Positions 35,801 to 44,008 are shown, numbered from the stretch's first letter. The stretch: DNA of 64,000 bases from Streptomyces sedi (GCF_006335015.1 NZ_VDGT01000004.1:309831-373830), one strand, 5' to 3'. Numbers and translations: made by a program. The notes: generated from the letters alone by a model not told the origin.

Positions 35801-36932
35801 GGTCGATCACGTAGCGGATGCCGGGGACCGTCAACGAGGTCTCGGCGACGTTGGTGGCCAGCACGATCCGCCGGCCGGCGTGGCGCTGGAAGACACGCTG
35901 CTGCTCGCCGTGGGAGAGGCGCGCGTAGAGCGGCAGGACCTCCGTGTGCGGCAGCCGGCGTTTCTCCAGGGCGTCGGCCGTGTCCCTGATCTCGCGCTCG
36001 CCGGAGAGAAAGACCAGGATGTCGCCGGGGCCCTCGGCCATCAGCTCGTCCACGGCGTCCGAGATCGCGGTGACCTGGTCCCGGTCGTCGCCCTCCTTCT
36101 CCTCGCCGTCCTCCCCCTCCTCCAGCAGCGGGCGGTAGCGCACCTCCACCGGGTAGGTCCGCCCGGAGACGGAGACGATCGGCGCCTCCCGGCCCTCGGC
36201 GTCGCGGAAGTGGCGGGCGAAGCGCTCCGGGTCGATGGTCGCCGAGGTGATGATCACCTTCAGGTCGGGGCGGCGCGGCAGCAGCTGGGCGAGATAGCCC
36301 AGCAGGAAGTCGATGTTGAGGCTGCGCTCGTGGGCCTCGTCGATGATGATCGTGTCGTACTGCCGCAGCTCGCGGTCCTGTTGGAGCTCGGCGAGCAGGA
36401 TGCCGTCCGTCATCAGCTTCACCAGGGTCCGGTCGCTGCCCTGGTCGGTGAAGCGGACCTTGAAGCCGACCACCTCGCCCACCGAGCCGCCCAGCTCCTC
36501 GGCGACCCGCTGCGCCACCGTGCGCGCGGCGATCCGGCGCGGCTGGGTGTGGCCGATCAGGCCGCGCACCCCGCGGCCCAGCTCCAGGCAGATCTTCGGG
36601 ATTTGGGTGGTCTTGCCCGAGCCGGTCTCGCCGGCGACGATCACCACCTGGTGGTCGCGGACGGCCGCCAGGATGTCGTCCTTCTTCTGGCTGACCGGCA
36701 GCTGCTCGGGGTAGACGATGGCCGGCACGGCGGCCCTGCGCCGCTCGACCCGCCGCTCGGCGGTGTCGACGGCGTCGGCGATCTCGGCCAGCACGGCCTG
36801 CCGGGCCTCCGGCTTCCTGACGCGCCGGGCGCCCTCAAGCCGCCGGCCGAGCCGCAGCTCGTCGGCGAGGGTGAGCGTCGGCAGGCGGTCGGCCACGGCC
36901 GAGAGGGAGAGGGGGGGAGTGTCGGTAGACAT
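32895..36932 (-). CDS. hrpA: ATP-dependent RNA helicase HrpA
   Basis: A 1345-residue DEAH-box helicase of full family length. Walker A GETGSGKT is at residues 101-108, DEAHERS near residue 198, the SAT motif is ITSATID, and motif VI is QRKGRCGRTSDGICVRLY. HA2, OB-fold and the long DUF3418 C-terminal region follow (FDFYDQRIP, YQFEPGADADGVTVHLPL). It likely remodels structured RNA or clears stalled ribosomes, as described for HrpA in other bacteria. The ATG at 36932 is the family start. It lies between two identical tRNA-Asp genes. Confidence 0.96.
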   Translation of the reverse strand: MSTDTPPLSLSAVADRLPTLTLADELRLGRRLEGARRVRKPEARQAVLAEIADAVDTAERRVERRRAAVPAIVYPEQLPVSQKKDDILAAVRDHQVVIVAGETGSGKTTQIPKICLELGRGVRGLIGHTQPRRIAARTVAQRVAEELGGSVGEVVGFKVRFTDQGSDRTLVKLMTDGILLAELQQDRELRQYDTIIIDEAHERSLNIDFLLGYLAQLLPRRPDLKVIITSATIDPERFARHFRDAEGREAPIVSVSGRTYPVEVRYRPLLEEGEDGEEKEGDDRDQVTAISDAVDELMAEGPGDILVFLSGEREIRDTADALEKRRLPHTEVLPLYARLSHGEQQRVFQRHAGRRIVLATNVAETSLTVPGIRYVIDPGTARISRYSHRTKVQRLPIEPVSQASANQRKGRCGRTSDGICVRLYSEEDFLSRPEFTDAEILRTNLASVILQMNAAGLGAVERFPFIDPPDHRSIKAGVQLLEELGALAGSRLTETGRRLSRLPVDPRLARMVLEAERNGCVREVMVVVAALSIQDPRERPADKQQQADARHARFREGPGEDSDFMALLALWEYVRERQRALSSSAFRRMCRDEFLNYLRIREWQDIFGQLRQVGRTMGVEPAGEEAPAAAPQVVHQSLLAGLLSQVGLKDPEKHEYLGARGAKFAVFPGSALFRKPPRWVMSAELVETSRLWARINARIEPEWVEPLAGHLVKRTYSEPHWEQKQAAVLAYERVTLYGVPIVARRKVNYGRIDAEVSRELFLRHALVEGDWRTNHRFFQDNRRLLAEVEELEHRARRRDILVDDETLFDFYDQRIPEDVVSGAHFDAWWKRKRREDPDLLNFEKSMLINERAGQITERDYPDTWRQGGLRLRVTYQFEPGADADGVTVHLPLQVLNQVTSAGFDWQIPGLRQQLVTELIRSLPKPLRRNCVPAPDFARRFLAETPEPTEAPLRVALANGLTRLTGTRIAPEDFDQEKVPAHLRVTFRVVDERHRKVTGGPAPEDKDLEALKARFKPRAQAALDRAFDGGAKGPRAARGGAHRGEEESGGVPEQRTGLTRWSLGTLPKVMETRRGGQPVKAFPALVDEGTSVAVRLFDNEAAQAEAMARGTRRLVLLNLPSDPGKFAQRKLDNAGKLALASTPHGSVPALFDDLVTAAADQLVAAHGGPAWDEAGFTRLFDAVRADIVELTLRLTRQVREVLSAWGTCERRLATVRGATLGPSLADVREQLNGLVHAGFVTEHGARRLPDLLRYLQAVDRRLQQLPHQAERDLARTAKVREMMDEHAWLLEQFPAGVPVPERASEIRWMIEELRVSHFAHALGTAYPVSEKRIIRAVDALAPAQPS

Positions 36933-37021
36933 ACGGGGTCCAGAATCTCACCTTCGCGCCCCCAGCGGCGAGCCCATATAGGACCGCGCGCGTTCTGTCC
37001 CTTCCACGGCTTTCGCGTGAT

Positions 37022-37027
37022 TAGGGT
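37022..37027 (+). promoter_or_regulatory. Probable -10 box of the membrane-protein gene
   Basis: TAGGGT ends 6 bases before the GTG at 37034, with no ribosome-binding site. The arrangement is the same as at purD and purF. Confidence 0.4.
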
Positions 37028-37033
37028 GCCTTC

Positions 37034-38041
37034 GTGGGGAGTCAGGAGCCGACCGTCGCACGCCCGCCGTCCTCGGGCGGTGAGGCGCTGCTGCCGGCCG
37101 TGGTGATCTCGTTGATCCTGGCCGTCTCGGCGGGGATCTTCGCCGGCTCGTACAGCTACGCCATGGCCGACCCGACCCCGCGCGCCGTGCCGATCGCCGT
37201 CCCCGAGGAGCCGGCGGACGGCGCGCCGCGGGTGCGGGCCTTCCTGGACGCGCTGGACAGAGGGCTGGACAGCTCGATCGAACGGCGGCACGTCGCCGGT
37301 TATCAACAGGCTGTGGACGAGATCGAGGACCAGTCGGCCTTCGCCGTGATCCGGCTCGGGGAGGGCGAACGACTGGAGCTGGACCTCGCCGGCGCGGCCG
37401 GCGCCTCGGTCGCCGAGGTCCTCGAACGCGCGGCCCCCGAGGCGGCCCGCTCCGTCGGCAGCGAGATCACCGTCCGCGACATCAAGCCGCTGCACCCGGG
37501 CGACCCGCGGGGACTCGCGCTCTTCTACATGAACCTGGCCGTGATCGTCTGCGGCTTTCTCGGCGCCATCCAGCTGGGGGTGCACGCGTCGCGGCTGCGG
37601 CCCTGGGAGCGGATCGGCGTGATCGCCTGCTACTCGCTGCTCGGCGGGGTGTGCGTGGTGGCGGCGGTCGACTGGCTCCTGGGCGCGGTGCCGCTGCCGT
37701 TCCCCCAGACGTGGCTGATCCTCGCGGGCACGATGTTCACGGCGGGCATGGTCTTCACGATGTTCGACACGCTCTTCCGGCGGTGGGCTCTGCTACCCAC
37801 CTGGGGGCTGCTGATGCTGCTCGGCAACCCCTCGTCGGGCGGGGCGGTCTCCTGGCCGCTGCTGCCCTCGCTCTTCGGCACGGTCGGCCGCTGGCTGCCA
37901 CCCGGCGCCTCCGTCAACGCCCAGCACGCGGCCGTCTACTTCCCCGGCCACCAGCATCTCCAGCCCTATCTGGTCCTCGCCGGCTGGTCCGCCCTCTCCC
38001 TCGCGGTCTTCCTCACCGGCCGTCGACGCCGGGGGCGGTGA
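37034..38041 (+). CDS. ABC-2/YhgE-like membrane protein
   Basis: A 335-residue protein with one N-terminal helix (LLPAVVISLILAVSAGIFAGSY), an extracellular domain of about 120 residues, then five helices and a basic C-terminal tip. The topology (one helix, large outer domain, helix bundle) and the GYQQAVDEIEDQSAFAVI stretch resemble YhgE/Pip and DUF3533-type permeases, which are relatives of ABC-2 exporters. No ATPase gene is nearby. Its transport role is unproven. It is divergent from hrpA, and its mRNA is probably leaderless. Confidence 0.75.
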   Translation: MGSQEPTVARPPSSGGEALLPAVVISLILAVSAGIFAGSYSYAMADPTPRAVPIAVPEEPADGAPRVRAFLDALDRGLDSSIERRHVAGYQQAVDEIEDQSAFAVIRLGEGERLELDLAGAAGASVAEVLERAAPEAARSVGSEITVRDIKPLHPGDPRGLALFYMNLAVIVCGFLGAIQLGVHASRLRPWERIGVIACYSLLGGVCVVAAVDWLLGAVPLPFPQTWLILAGTMFTAGMVFTMFDTLFRRWALLPTWGLLMLLGNPSSGGAVSWPLLPSLFGTVGRWLPPGASVNAQHAAVYFPGHQHLQPYLVLAGWSALSLAVFLTGRRRRGR

Positions 38042-38110
38042 GTGGTGGGGGGAATGAGGAAGACCCCGGCGGGGCTGGCCTGCCAGGGTCTGGGATGAAA
38101 CGAAGGGATG

Positions 38111-38184
38111 TGGCTGGGGCCGGGATCGAACCGGCGACCTTCCGCTTTTCAGGCGGACGCTCGTACCAACTGAGCTACCCAGCC
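38111..38184 (-). tRNA. tRNA-Phe(GAA)
   Basis: A 74-base cloverleaf: acceptor GGCTGGG/CCCAGCC, anticodon stem TCCGC/GCGGA around CTGAAAA, T arm GCCGG-TTCGATC-CCGGC, discriminator A. It lies 3 bases after tRNA-Asp on the same strand, so they are one transcript. Confidence 0.96.
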
Positions 38185-38187
38185 GAG

Positions 38188-38262
38188 CGGTCCTGACGGG
38201 ATTTGAACCCGCGGCCTCCACCTTGACAGGGTGGCGAGCACTCCAAACTGCTCCACAGGACC
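38188..38262 (-). tRNA. tRNA-Asp(GTC), second copy
   Basis: All 75 bases are identical to the copy at 32736-32810; flanks differ. It is followed by tRNA-Phe. Confidence 0.96.
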
Positions 38263-38512
38263 CGGCTGTCCGCCGTCGATGGACGATGAAGAAGTGTTCA
38301 CCGTGTGCCACCGGTCGGCATCGCTGAATCAGCGTATCACGGTGCGGAGGGCCCTCCGCACCGCTTTCCCGGTGGGGCCGCGACGTGTCACCGCGGGGGT
38401 GGCGAGGGGTGGAAAGCCGCAGCTCGGAAGGGAGTTCGGGGAGCGGGCGCGGGTGTTCGCCGGCCGTGGGGGCGGCGGCAGAACGGGGGCCACGCGGTGT
38501 AGCGGTCCCACG

Positions 38513-38573
38513 GCGGAGGCGGAGGCGGAGGCGGAGGCGGAGGGGGGGAGGGGGGGGGAGGGGGGAAGCCCGC
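38513..38573. repeat. GGAGGC microsatellite and purine tract
   Basis: At least five consecutive GGAGGC hexamers grade into long runs of G broken by single A. It is a likely slippage site and could form non-B structures such as G-quadruplexes. Confidence 0.75.
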
Positions 38574-38936
38574 GGGGGGAGCAGGCGACACGACGGAACG
38601 CGCGCCCGGGCTCGGAGCCACGCGTCGGATCGGTCGCGGCCCGTCCCCGCCGAGGACGCCCGGCGCCCTCCTCGTCCGGGACGGCCTCACGACCGCTGCG
38701 AGCGGACGAGCACGTTGACCCCGTAGCCCGGACGTAACGCGCCGAGGACGCCCGGCGGCCGGAGGGCTTGTCGGCTCCGGCCGGGGGTGACCGCGAGGTC
38801 CCTGTCGAAGAGCGTCGCCGTCTTGGTGAGTCCGCCGCGGGCTTCGCCAACCTGTCGCGCTCCCACGACCTCGGCACGCACATCGACAACGTCGTCGTGG
38901 CGCCACCGGCCGTGGCCAGCCGTCGTGGGGCAGAGG

Positions 38937-38979
38937 AAAAAAAGAATCCCCCTGACGAGCGTTTCCACTGGTCAGAGGG
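38937..38979 (-). terminator. Intrinsic terminator of tRNA-Glu
   Basis: Read on the minus strand, an 8-base stem with one mismatch (CCCTCTGA/TCAGGGGG region, 38948-38979) is followed by ATTC and a run of seven T. It starts 12 bases after the tRNA. Confidence 0.85.
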
Positions 38980-38990
38980 CTGTGAGTGCG

Positions 38991-39063
38991 TACCCCCGAC
39001 GGGATTCGAACCCGCGCTACCGCCTTGAAAGGGCGGCGTCCTGGGCCGCTAGACGACAGGGGC
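38991..39063 (-). tRNA. tRNA-Glu(TTC)
   Basis: A 73-base cloverleaf: acceptor GCCCCTG/CGGGGGT, anticodon stem CCGCC/GGCGG around CTTTCAA, T arm GCGGG-TTCGAAT-CCCGT, discriminator A. Confidence 0.96.
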
Positions 39064-39191
39064 CTGATCGCAAGCCCCGCCGATACACCGGCGTGGGCCC
39101 GAGCAGCATAGGCGATCGCGCGCGTGATCGGCAAAACGGTTGGTCGCCGCCCGCCGTTCCCCCGGCCGGGGTGGTGCGGGAGAATCGGGGT

Positions 39192-39554
39192 GTGCTGGAG
39201 ATGACGCGTGAGGAGTTCGAGGGGCTGGTCAGCGAGGCGCTGGACCGGATTCCGCCGGAGCTGACCCGGCTGATGGACAACGTCGCGGTGTTCGTCGAGG
39301 ACGAGCCGCCGCCCGAGGATCCGGAGCTGCTCGGCCTCTACGAGGGCACCCCGCTGACCGAGCGTGGCGAGTGGTACGCCGGGGTGCTGCCGGACCGTAT
39401 CTCCGTCTACATGGGGCCGACGCTGCGGATGGTCGCGCGCGAGGGCGGCGACCGGGAGCTGGTGGTGGCCGAGGTGGAGGTGACGGTCGTCCACGAGATC
39501 GCCCACCACTTCGGCATCGACGACGAACGGCTGCACACCCTGGGCTACGGCTGA
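39192..39554 (+). CDS. Zincin-like metallopeptidase-family protein (DUF1025)
   Basis: A 120-residue small zincin. The zinc motif is VHEIAHHFGIDDERLHTLGYG (HExxHxxGxxD type) at the very C-terminus, as in the family. It starts MLEMTREEFEGLVSEALDRIPPEL. The GTG at 39192 is favoured; ATG at 39201 is an alternative three codons inside. There is no secretion signal. Substrates of this family are not known. Confidence 0.92.
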   Translation: MLEMTREEFEGLVSEALDRIPPELTRLMDNVAVFVEDEPPPEDPELLGLYEGTPLTERGEWYAGVLPDRISVYMGPTLRMVAREGGDRELVVAEVEVTVVHEIAHHFGIDDERLHTLGYG

Positions 39555-39651
39555 GCCGGGGCGGCCGGTCCGGCGGGGGCCCGGGTGGCGCGAACGTGGC
39601 ACGCGAGGCGTGGGCTCAACTCGCCGCCGGGCAGGGGGCGTCGAGGCGCGT

Positions 39652-39681
39652 TTGCGTGGGAGGCGGCGGCGTGCGTATGCT
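39652..39681 (+). promoter_or_regulatory. Probable vegetative promoter of the DEAD-box helicase gene
   Basis: TTGCGT (39652-39657), 18-base spacer, TATGCT (39676-39681). The predicted transcription start near 39688 gives a 5' leader of about 118 bases (or 157 if the ATG at 39845 is used). Confidence 0.45.
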
Positions 39682-39805
39682 TGTAGATCGTTTGATCCCA
39701 CTTGCCCGGCGCCCCTTTGATGCGCGCCGTGTGGCGCGTACCTCCTCTCGCCGTGGCTGATCGCATCGCAGGCGGTCCAGAGCACCTACGGAGCTAAGGC
39801 GGCGC

Positions 39806-41782
39806 GTGCCGACCACCCAAACCTCCGGAAGGTTCTCACCTCGCATGTCCCTCACCACGCCCGAGGCCGTTTTGCCCTTGGACGACGAGCCCACCGTCAC
39901 GTTCGCCGATCTGGGACTTCCCCAGCAGGTCGTTCGTAAACTCGCGGAGAACGGAGTCACCACCCCGTTCCCCATCCAGGCCGCCACCATCCCCGACGCG
40001 ATGGCCGGCCACGACATCCTCGGCCGGGGCCGCACCGGCTCCGGCAAGACCCTGAGCTTCGGGCTGCCGCTGCTGACCAGGCTGGCCGGCGGTCGCACCC
40101 AGCCCAAGCGCCCGCGCGCCGTCATCCTCACGCCCACCCGCGAGCTGGCCATGCAGGTGGCCGACGCGCTGGAGCCCTACGGCGACGTGCTGGGCCTGCG
40201 GCTGAAGGTCGTCTGCGGCGGCACCTCCATGGGCAACCAGATCTACGCCCTGGAGCGCGGCGTCGACGTGCTGGTGGCCACCCCCGGCCGGCTGCGCGAC
40301 GTGATCGGCCGGCGCGCCTGCTCGCTGGAAGACGTGCAGGTCGCGGTGCTCGACGAGGCCGACCAGATGGCCGACCTGGGCTTCCTGCCCGAGGTCACCG
40401 AGCTGCTCGACCTGGTTCCGCCCGGCGGTCAGCGGATGCTCTTCTCCGCCACCCTGGAGAACGAGATCGACACCCTGGTCAAGCGCTACCTGGTCGACCC
40501 GGTGAGCCACGAGGTGGACGCCGCCCAGGGCGCGGTGACCACCATGAGCCACCACGTGCTGATCGTGAAGCCGCGGGACAAGGCCCCCCTGACGGCGGCG
40601 ATCGCCGCCGGCGAGGGCCGGACCATCGTCTTCGTCCGCACCCAGCTGGGCGCCGACCGGGTCGCCGGCCAGCTGCGTGAGGCCGGTGTGCGCGCCGACG
40701 CGCTGCACGGCGGGATGACCCAGGGCGCGCGGACGCGGACCCTGGCCGACTTCAAGGACGGCAGGGTCAGCGTGCTGGTGGCCACCGACGTGGCGGCCCG
40801 TGGCATCCATGTCGACGGCATCGACGTGGTGCTCAACGTGGACCCGGCCGGTGACCACAAGGACTACCTGCACCGTTCGGGCCGTACCGCCCGTGCGGGG
40901 CGCTCGGGCACCGTGGTCTCGCTGGCGCTGCCGCACCAGCGGCGGACCATCTTCCGGCTGATGGAGGACGCGGGCGTGGACGCCGCGCGCCACACCATCG
41001 GGCGCGGGGACCTGTTCTCGCAGGACGTGGCCGACATCGTCGGCGCGCGTTCGCTGACCGAGGTGCAGGCCGAGGCGGCGATGGGTGCCGCGACGCACTC
41101 CGAGCGCGAGGTCGCCAGGCTGGCGCGGGAGTTGGAGAAGGCCAAGGGCCGTTCGACCGAGCTGGTCGAGGAGGCGGAGCGGCTGACGGCGCGCGCGGCG
41201 CGGGAGCGCGGCGACGACCCGGCGGAGGCGATCTCGCAGGCCGCCGAGGCCAGGACCGAGGCGCTCGCCGAGGCGGAGCGCGAGGCCGAGCGGGAGGCGA
41301 TCCGCGAGGCCAGGCGCGCGGAGAAGGCGGCCCGCGTCGAGGCGGCGCGCAACGAGCGCGGCGAGCGCGGTGAGCGCGGCGGTTTCCGCCGTGACGGGCA
41401 CCGCGGTGGCGGCGACCGTGGCGGTTTCCGCCGCGACGACCGGCCGCGTGGCGGTGGCGACCGGGGCGGGTTCCGGGACGACCGGCGCCCGCACGGGCGG
41501 CGCGAGGAAGGCGGCGGTTTCCGCCGCGACGACCACCGGGGCGGCGGCGACCGCGGCGGCTACCGGGGTGGGGACCGCGAGGGCGGCGGCTTCCGTCGCG
41601 AGGGCGGCTTCCGCCGCGAGGAGCACCGCGGTGGCGGCGACCGTGGCGGTTTCCGCCGCGACGACCGGCCGCGTGGCGGTGGCGACCGGGGCGGTGACCG
41701 CGGTGGCTACCGGGGCGAGCGTTCCGGCGGCGGCTCCTTCGACCGCCGCGCCGACAAGCCGCGTTGGAAGCGCAACGACTGA
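39806..41782 (+). CDS. DEAD-box ATP-dependent RNA helicase with RGG tail
   Basis: A 658-residue helicase. Q motif TPFPIQAATIPDAMAG, Walker A GRGRTGSGKT, TPTRELAMQ, DEADQMADLGF, FSAT, and HRSGRTARAGRSG are in order. A charged coiled-coil region follows (about residues 420-515), then a C-terminal tail of about 130 residues made of RR-D-x-RGGGDRGG-type repeats that should bind RNA. The tail contains a 72-base exact DNA repeat. The GTG at 39806 (AAGG upstream) and the ATG at 39845 are both possible starts. Long leader and RGG tail are typical of cold-shock-type helicases. Confidence 0.93.
   Translation: MPTTQTSGRFSPRMSLTTPEAVLPLDDEPTVTFADLGLPQQVVRKLAENGVTTPFPIQAATIPDAMAGHDILGRGRTGSGKTLSFGLPLLTRLAGGRTQPKRPRAVILTPTRELAMQVADALEPYGDVLGLRLKVVCGGTSMGNQIYALERGVDVLVATPGRLRDVIGRRACSLEDVQVAVLDEADQMADLGFLPEVTELLDLVPPGGQRMLFSATLENEIDTLVKRYLVDPVSHEVDAAQGAVTTMSHHVLIVKPRDKAPLTAAIAAGEGRTIVFVRTQLGADRVAGQLREAGVRADALHGGMTQGARTRTLADFKDGRVSVLVATDVAARGIHVDGIDVVLNVDPAGDHKDYLHRSGRTARAGRSGTVVSLALPHQRRTIFRLMEDAGVDAARHTIGRGDLFSQDVADIVGARSLTEVQAEAAMGAATHSEREVARLARELEKAKGRSTELVEEAERLTARAARERGDDPAEAISQAAEARTEALAEAEREAEREAIREARRAEKAARVEAARNERGERGERGGFRRDGHRGGGDRGGFRRDDRPRGGGDRGGFRDDRRPHGRREEGGGFRRDDHRGGGDRGGYRGGDREGGGFRREGGFRREEHRGGGDRGGFRRDDRPRGGGDRGGDRGGYRGERSGGGSFDRRADKPRWKRND
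41398..41694 (+). repeat. 72-base direct repeat inside the RGG tail
   Basis: 41398-41469 and 41623-41694 are identical over 72 bases and encode the same RGG block, with a diverged block between them. It indicates recent in-frame duplication or gene conversion. Confidence 0.85.
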
Positions 41783-41791
41783 CCCGGCCGT

Positions 41792-41819
41792 CCGCCCCGC
41801 CGTCTCACCGGCGGGGCGG
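41792..41819 (+). terminator. Hairpin terminator of the helicase gene
   Basis: CCGCCCCGCCG pairs perfectly with CGGCGGGGCGG around TCTCAC, 9 bases past the stop. Confidence 0.75.
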
Positions 41820-41948
41820 GCCCGTCTCCGGGGCTTCCGGGCGAACGGGCAGGTCGGCGAGGGAGTGGCACCGTTGGTCCCGAACGGGGCGCCGCGTGGC
41901 TGATTCCCCTCGAACCGGGCGAGCGGGGCGGGCTATGCTGCTCCGTGC

Positions 41949-42021
41949 GGGCCGTTAGCTCAATTGGCAGAGCAGTGGACTTTTAATCCATTGGTTGTGG
42001 GTTCGAGTCCCACACGGCCTA
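41949..42021 (+). tRNA. tRNA-Lys(TTT)
   Basis: A 73-base cloverleaf: acceptor GGGCCGT/ACGGCCT, D arm AATTGGCA, anticodon stem GTGGA/TCCAT around CTTTTAA, T arm GTGGG-TTCGAGT-CCCAC, discriminator A. Confidence 0.96.
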
Positions 42022-42038
42022 CCGCGCGAGACACGCGT

Positions 42039-42074
42039 CGAGGCCCCACCGGGCGGGTTCCGGTCGGGGCCTCG
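42039..42074. terminator. Hairpin between tRNA-Lys and the aldo/keto reductase gene
   Basis: CGAGGCCCCACCGG pairs with CCGGT-c-GGGGCCTCG (one bulge) around a 7-base loop. It lies between convergent units and probably serves both. Confidence 0.7.
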
Positions 42075-42093
42075 TGGTCGTTCAGGGCCGCCG

Positions 42094-42924
42094 TCAGGGG
42101 CGGGCGAGCCGGTCCAGGCGGGCGAACTGCTCGGGGGTGAGCGCGAGTTCGTCGGCGCCCGCGTTCTCCTCCAGATGGGCGAGCGAGCCGGTGCCGGGGA
42201 TGGGGAGCATCACGGGGCTCCTGTGCAGCAGCCAGGCGAGCGCGACCTGCGCCGCCGTGGCGCCCAGCTCGGCGGCGACGGCGGCGACCTCGCCGGCGTC
42301 GGTGGTGGCGGGGTGGACCGGGCGCCAGGGGAGGAAACCGATCCCGGCCGCCTCGCAGGTGTCGACGACGTCCTCGTACCCGCGGTCCAGCACGCTGTAG
42401 CGGTTCTGCACGGTCGCGATCCCGGTGATCGCCCGCGCCTCGGCGAGCTGCTCCACGGTCACCTCGGAGAGTCCGATGTGCGCGATCTTCCCCTGGGCGC
42501 GGGCCTCGGCGAGCGTGCCGACCTGGTCGGCCAGCGGCACCCTGGGGTCCACCTCGTGCAGCTGGAGCAGCTCGATCCGTTCGAGCCTCAGCCGCCGCAG
42601 GCCCTCGTCGACCTGGGCCCGCAGGAACGCGGGGCGGCCGTCGGGGAGGATCCCGTGTCCGGGGCCCGGTGGCGCTATCCCGACCTTGGTGGCGATCAGC
42701 AGCTCCCGGGGGTACGGGTGCAGCGCCTCGGCGAGCAGCGTCTCGTTGGCTCCCCAGCCGTAGAGGTGCGCGGTGTCGATCAGGTCGATCCCCAGCCGCA
42801 CCGCCTGCCGCGCCACCGCCAGGCCGCGCGCGCGGTCGGCGCCCTCCGTCGGCAGGCGCATGGCGCCGAACCCGAGGCGCCGCACCGTGCGCTCCCCGCC
42901 GATCTCGAATGTGCGTGTGGTCAA
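42094..42924 (-). CDS. Aldo/keto reductase
   Basis: A 276-residue NADPH-dependent TIM-barrel oxidoreductase. The active-site Asp-Tyr-Lys-His set is visible as DTAHLYGWGANETLL (Asp, Tyr), LLIATKVG (Lys) and LLQLHEVD (His). C-terminal cofactor loop PIPGTGSLAHLEENAGA. The start is uncertain: TTG at 42924 begins the normal MTTRTFEIGGERTVRRLGFGAM, while the frame stays open to 42981. It is divergent from another reductase gene. The substrate is unknown. Confidence 0.88.
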   Translation of the reverse strand: MTTRTFEIGGERTVRRLGFGAMRLPTEGADRARGLAVARQAVRLGIDLIDTAHLYGWGANETLLAEALHPYPRELLIATKVGIAPPGPGHGILPDGRPAFLRAQVDEGLRRLRLERIELLQLHEVDPRVPLADQVGTLAEARAQGKIAHIGLSEVTVEQLAEARAITGIATVQNRYSVLDRGYEDVVDTCEAAGIGFLPWRPVHPATTDAGEVAAVAAELGATAAQVALAWLLHRSPVMLPIPGTGSLAHLEENAGADELALTPEQFARLDRLARP

Positions 42925-43024
42925 GAGGCACTCTTGGTAGCGGCCCCCGGGGCCCGGGAAGCCGGGTCGGCAACGTAGCACCGGCCTCGGTCAGCCCCCG
43001 GGGGCCGGTGAGAGGATGCCGGCC

Positions 43025-44008
43025 ATGGAACGACGTGCGTGGGAAAGGTTGGGACGGCGGACCTCCGTCGTCGGGCTCGGCACCTGGCAGCTGGGGGCCG
43101 ACTGGGGTGAGGTCTCGGAGGGCGCCGCACACGCGGTGCTGGACGCCTCGGTCGAGGCGGGGGTGACCTTCTTCGACACGGCCGATGTCTACGGCGACGG
43201 CCGCAGCGAGCGGCTGATCGGCGGTTACCTGAGGGAACGGCCGGATGCCGGGGTGCTGGTGGCGACCAAGATGGGGCGCCGGGTCGAGCAGCTGCCGGAG
43301 CACTACACGTTGGACAACTTCCGTGCGTGGACCGACCGTTCGCGGAGCAACCTCGGCGTGGACCGGCTGGACCTGGTGCAGCTGCACTGCCCGCCGGCCG
43401 CGGTGATCGCCTCGGACGCGGTCTTCGACGCGCTGGACACCCTGGTCGCCGAGGAGCGGGTCGCGGGGTACGGGGTCAGCGTCGAGACCTGCGACGAGGC
43501 GCTCGCGGCCATCGCCAGGCCCGGGGTCGCCAGCCTCCAGATCATCCTCAACCCCTTCCGGCGGAAGCCGCTGGAGCGGGTGCTGCCGGCCGCGGCGGAG
43601 GCCGGGGTGGCGGTGATCGTGCGGGTGCCGCTGGCGTCGGGGCTGCTCTCCGGCCGGTACACCGCCTCGACGGTCTTCGCGGAGAACGACCACCGCACGT
43701 TCAACCGGAGCGGTGAGGCGTTCGACCAGGGCGAGACCTTCTCGGGGGTGGACTTCGCGACCGGTGTCGAGGCCGCCGCGGAGTTCGCCGGGCTGCTGCC
43801 CGACGGGGTGGAGCCGGCGGCGGGCGCGCTGCGCTGGGCCGTTCAGCAGCCGGGGGTGACCACGGTGATCCCGGGCGCCAGGTCGGCGGAGCAGGCGGCG
43901 GCGAACGCGGCGGCGGCCGGGCTGCCGCCGCTGGACGAGCCGACGCTCGCCGCCGTGCGCGACGTCTACGACCGGCGGCTGCGCGCACAGGTGCACCACC
44001 GCTGGTAG
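43025..44008 (+). CDS. Aldo/keto reductase
   Basis: A 327-residue member of the same superfamily, in the AKR11/12-like group. Catalytic residues lie in FFDTADVYGDGRSERLIG, VLVATKMG and LVQLHCPP. The cofactor region is TTVIPGARSAEQAAANAAAAGLPPL. The ATG at 43025, 7 bases after a GAGGAT box, is preferred over an ATG at 43016, giving the usual MERRAWERLGRRTSVVGLGTWQLG. It shares a short intergenic region with the divergent reductase, so the two may be co-regulated. Confidence 0.9.
   Translation: MERRAWERLGRRTSVVGLGTWQLGADWGEVSEGAAHAVLDASVEAGVTFFDTADVYGDGRSERLIGGYLRERPDAGVLVATKMGRRVEQLPEHYTLDNFRAWTDRSRSNLGVDRLDLVQLHCPPAAVIASDAVFDALDTLVAEERVAGYGVSVETCDEALAAIARPGVASLQIILNPFRRKPLERVLPAAAEAGVAVIVRVPLASGLLSGRYTASTVFAENDHRTFNRSGEAFDQGETFSGVDFATGVEAAAEFAGLLPDGVEPAAGALRWAVQQPGVTTVIPGARSAEQAAANAAAAGLPPLDEPTLAAVRDVYDRRLRAQVHHRW

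Larger units (their letters stand above)
38263..38990. other. Gene-poor spacer between tRNA genes
   Basis: About 700 bases without a credible gene. It includes a purine tract made of GGAGGC units running into poly-G/A (about 38513-38573), and an 18-base direct repeat CGCCGAGGACGCCCGGCG at 38648-38665 and 38740-38757. The promoters of the tRNA-Asp/Phe transcript must be at its left edge, and the tRNA-Glu terminator is at its right edge. Confidence 0.55.

Noticed and set aside
32976..37106. 1376-residue open frame antisense to hrpA
   Set aside because: Same codon-bias effect; the minus-strand frame carries every DEAH helicase motif.
38231..38737. 168-residue plus-strand frame
   Set aside because: It starts inside tRNA-Asp and owes its length to the GGAGGC tract.
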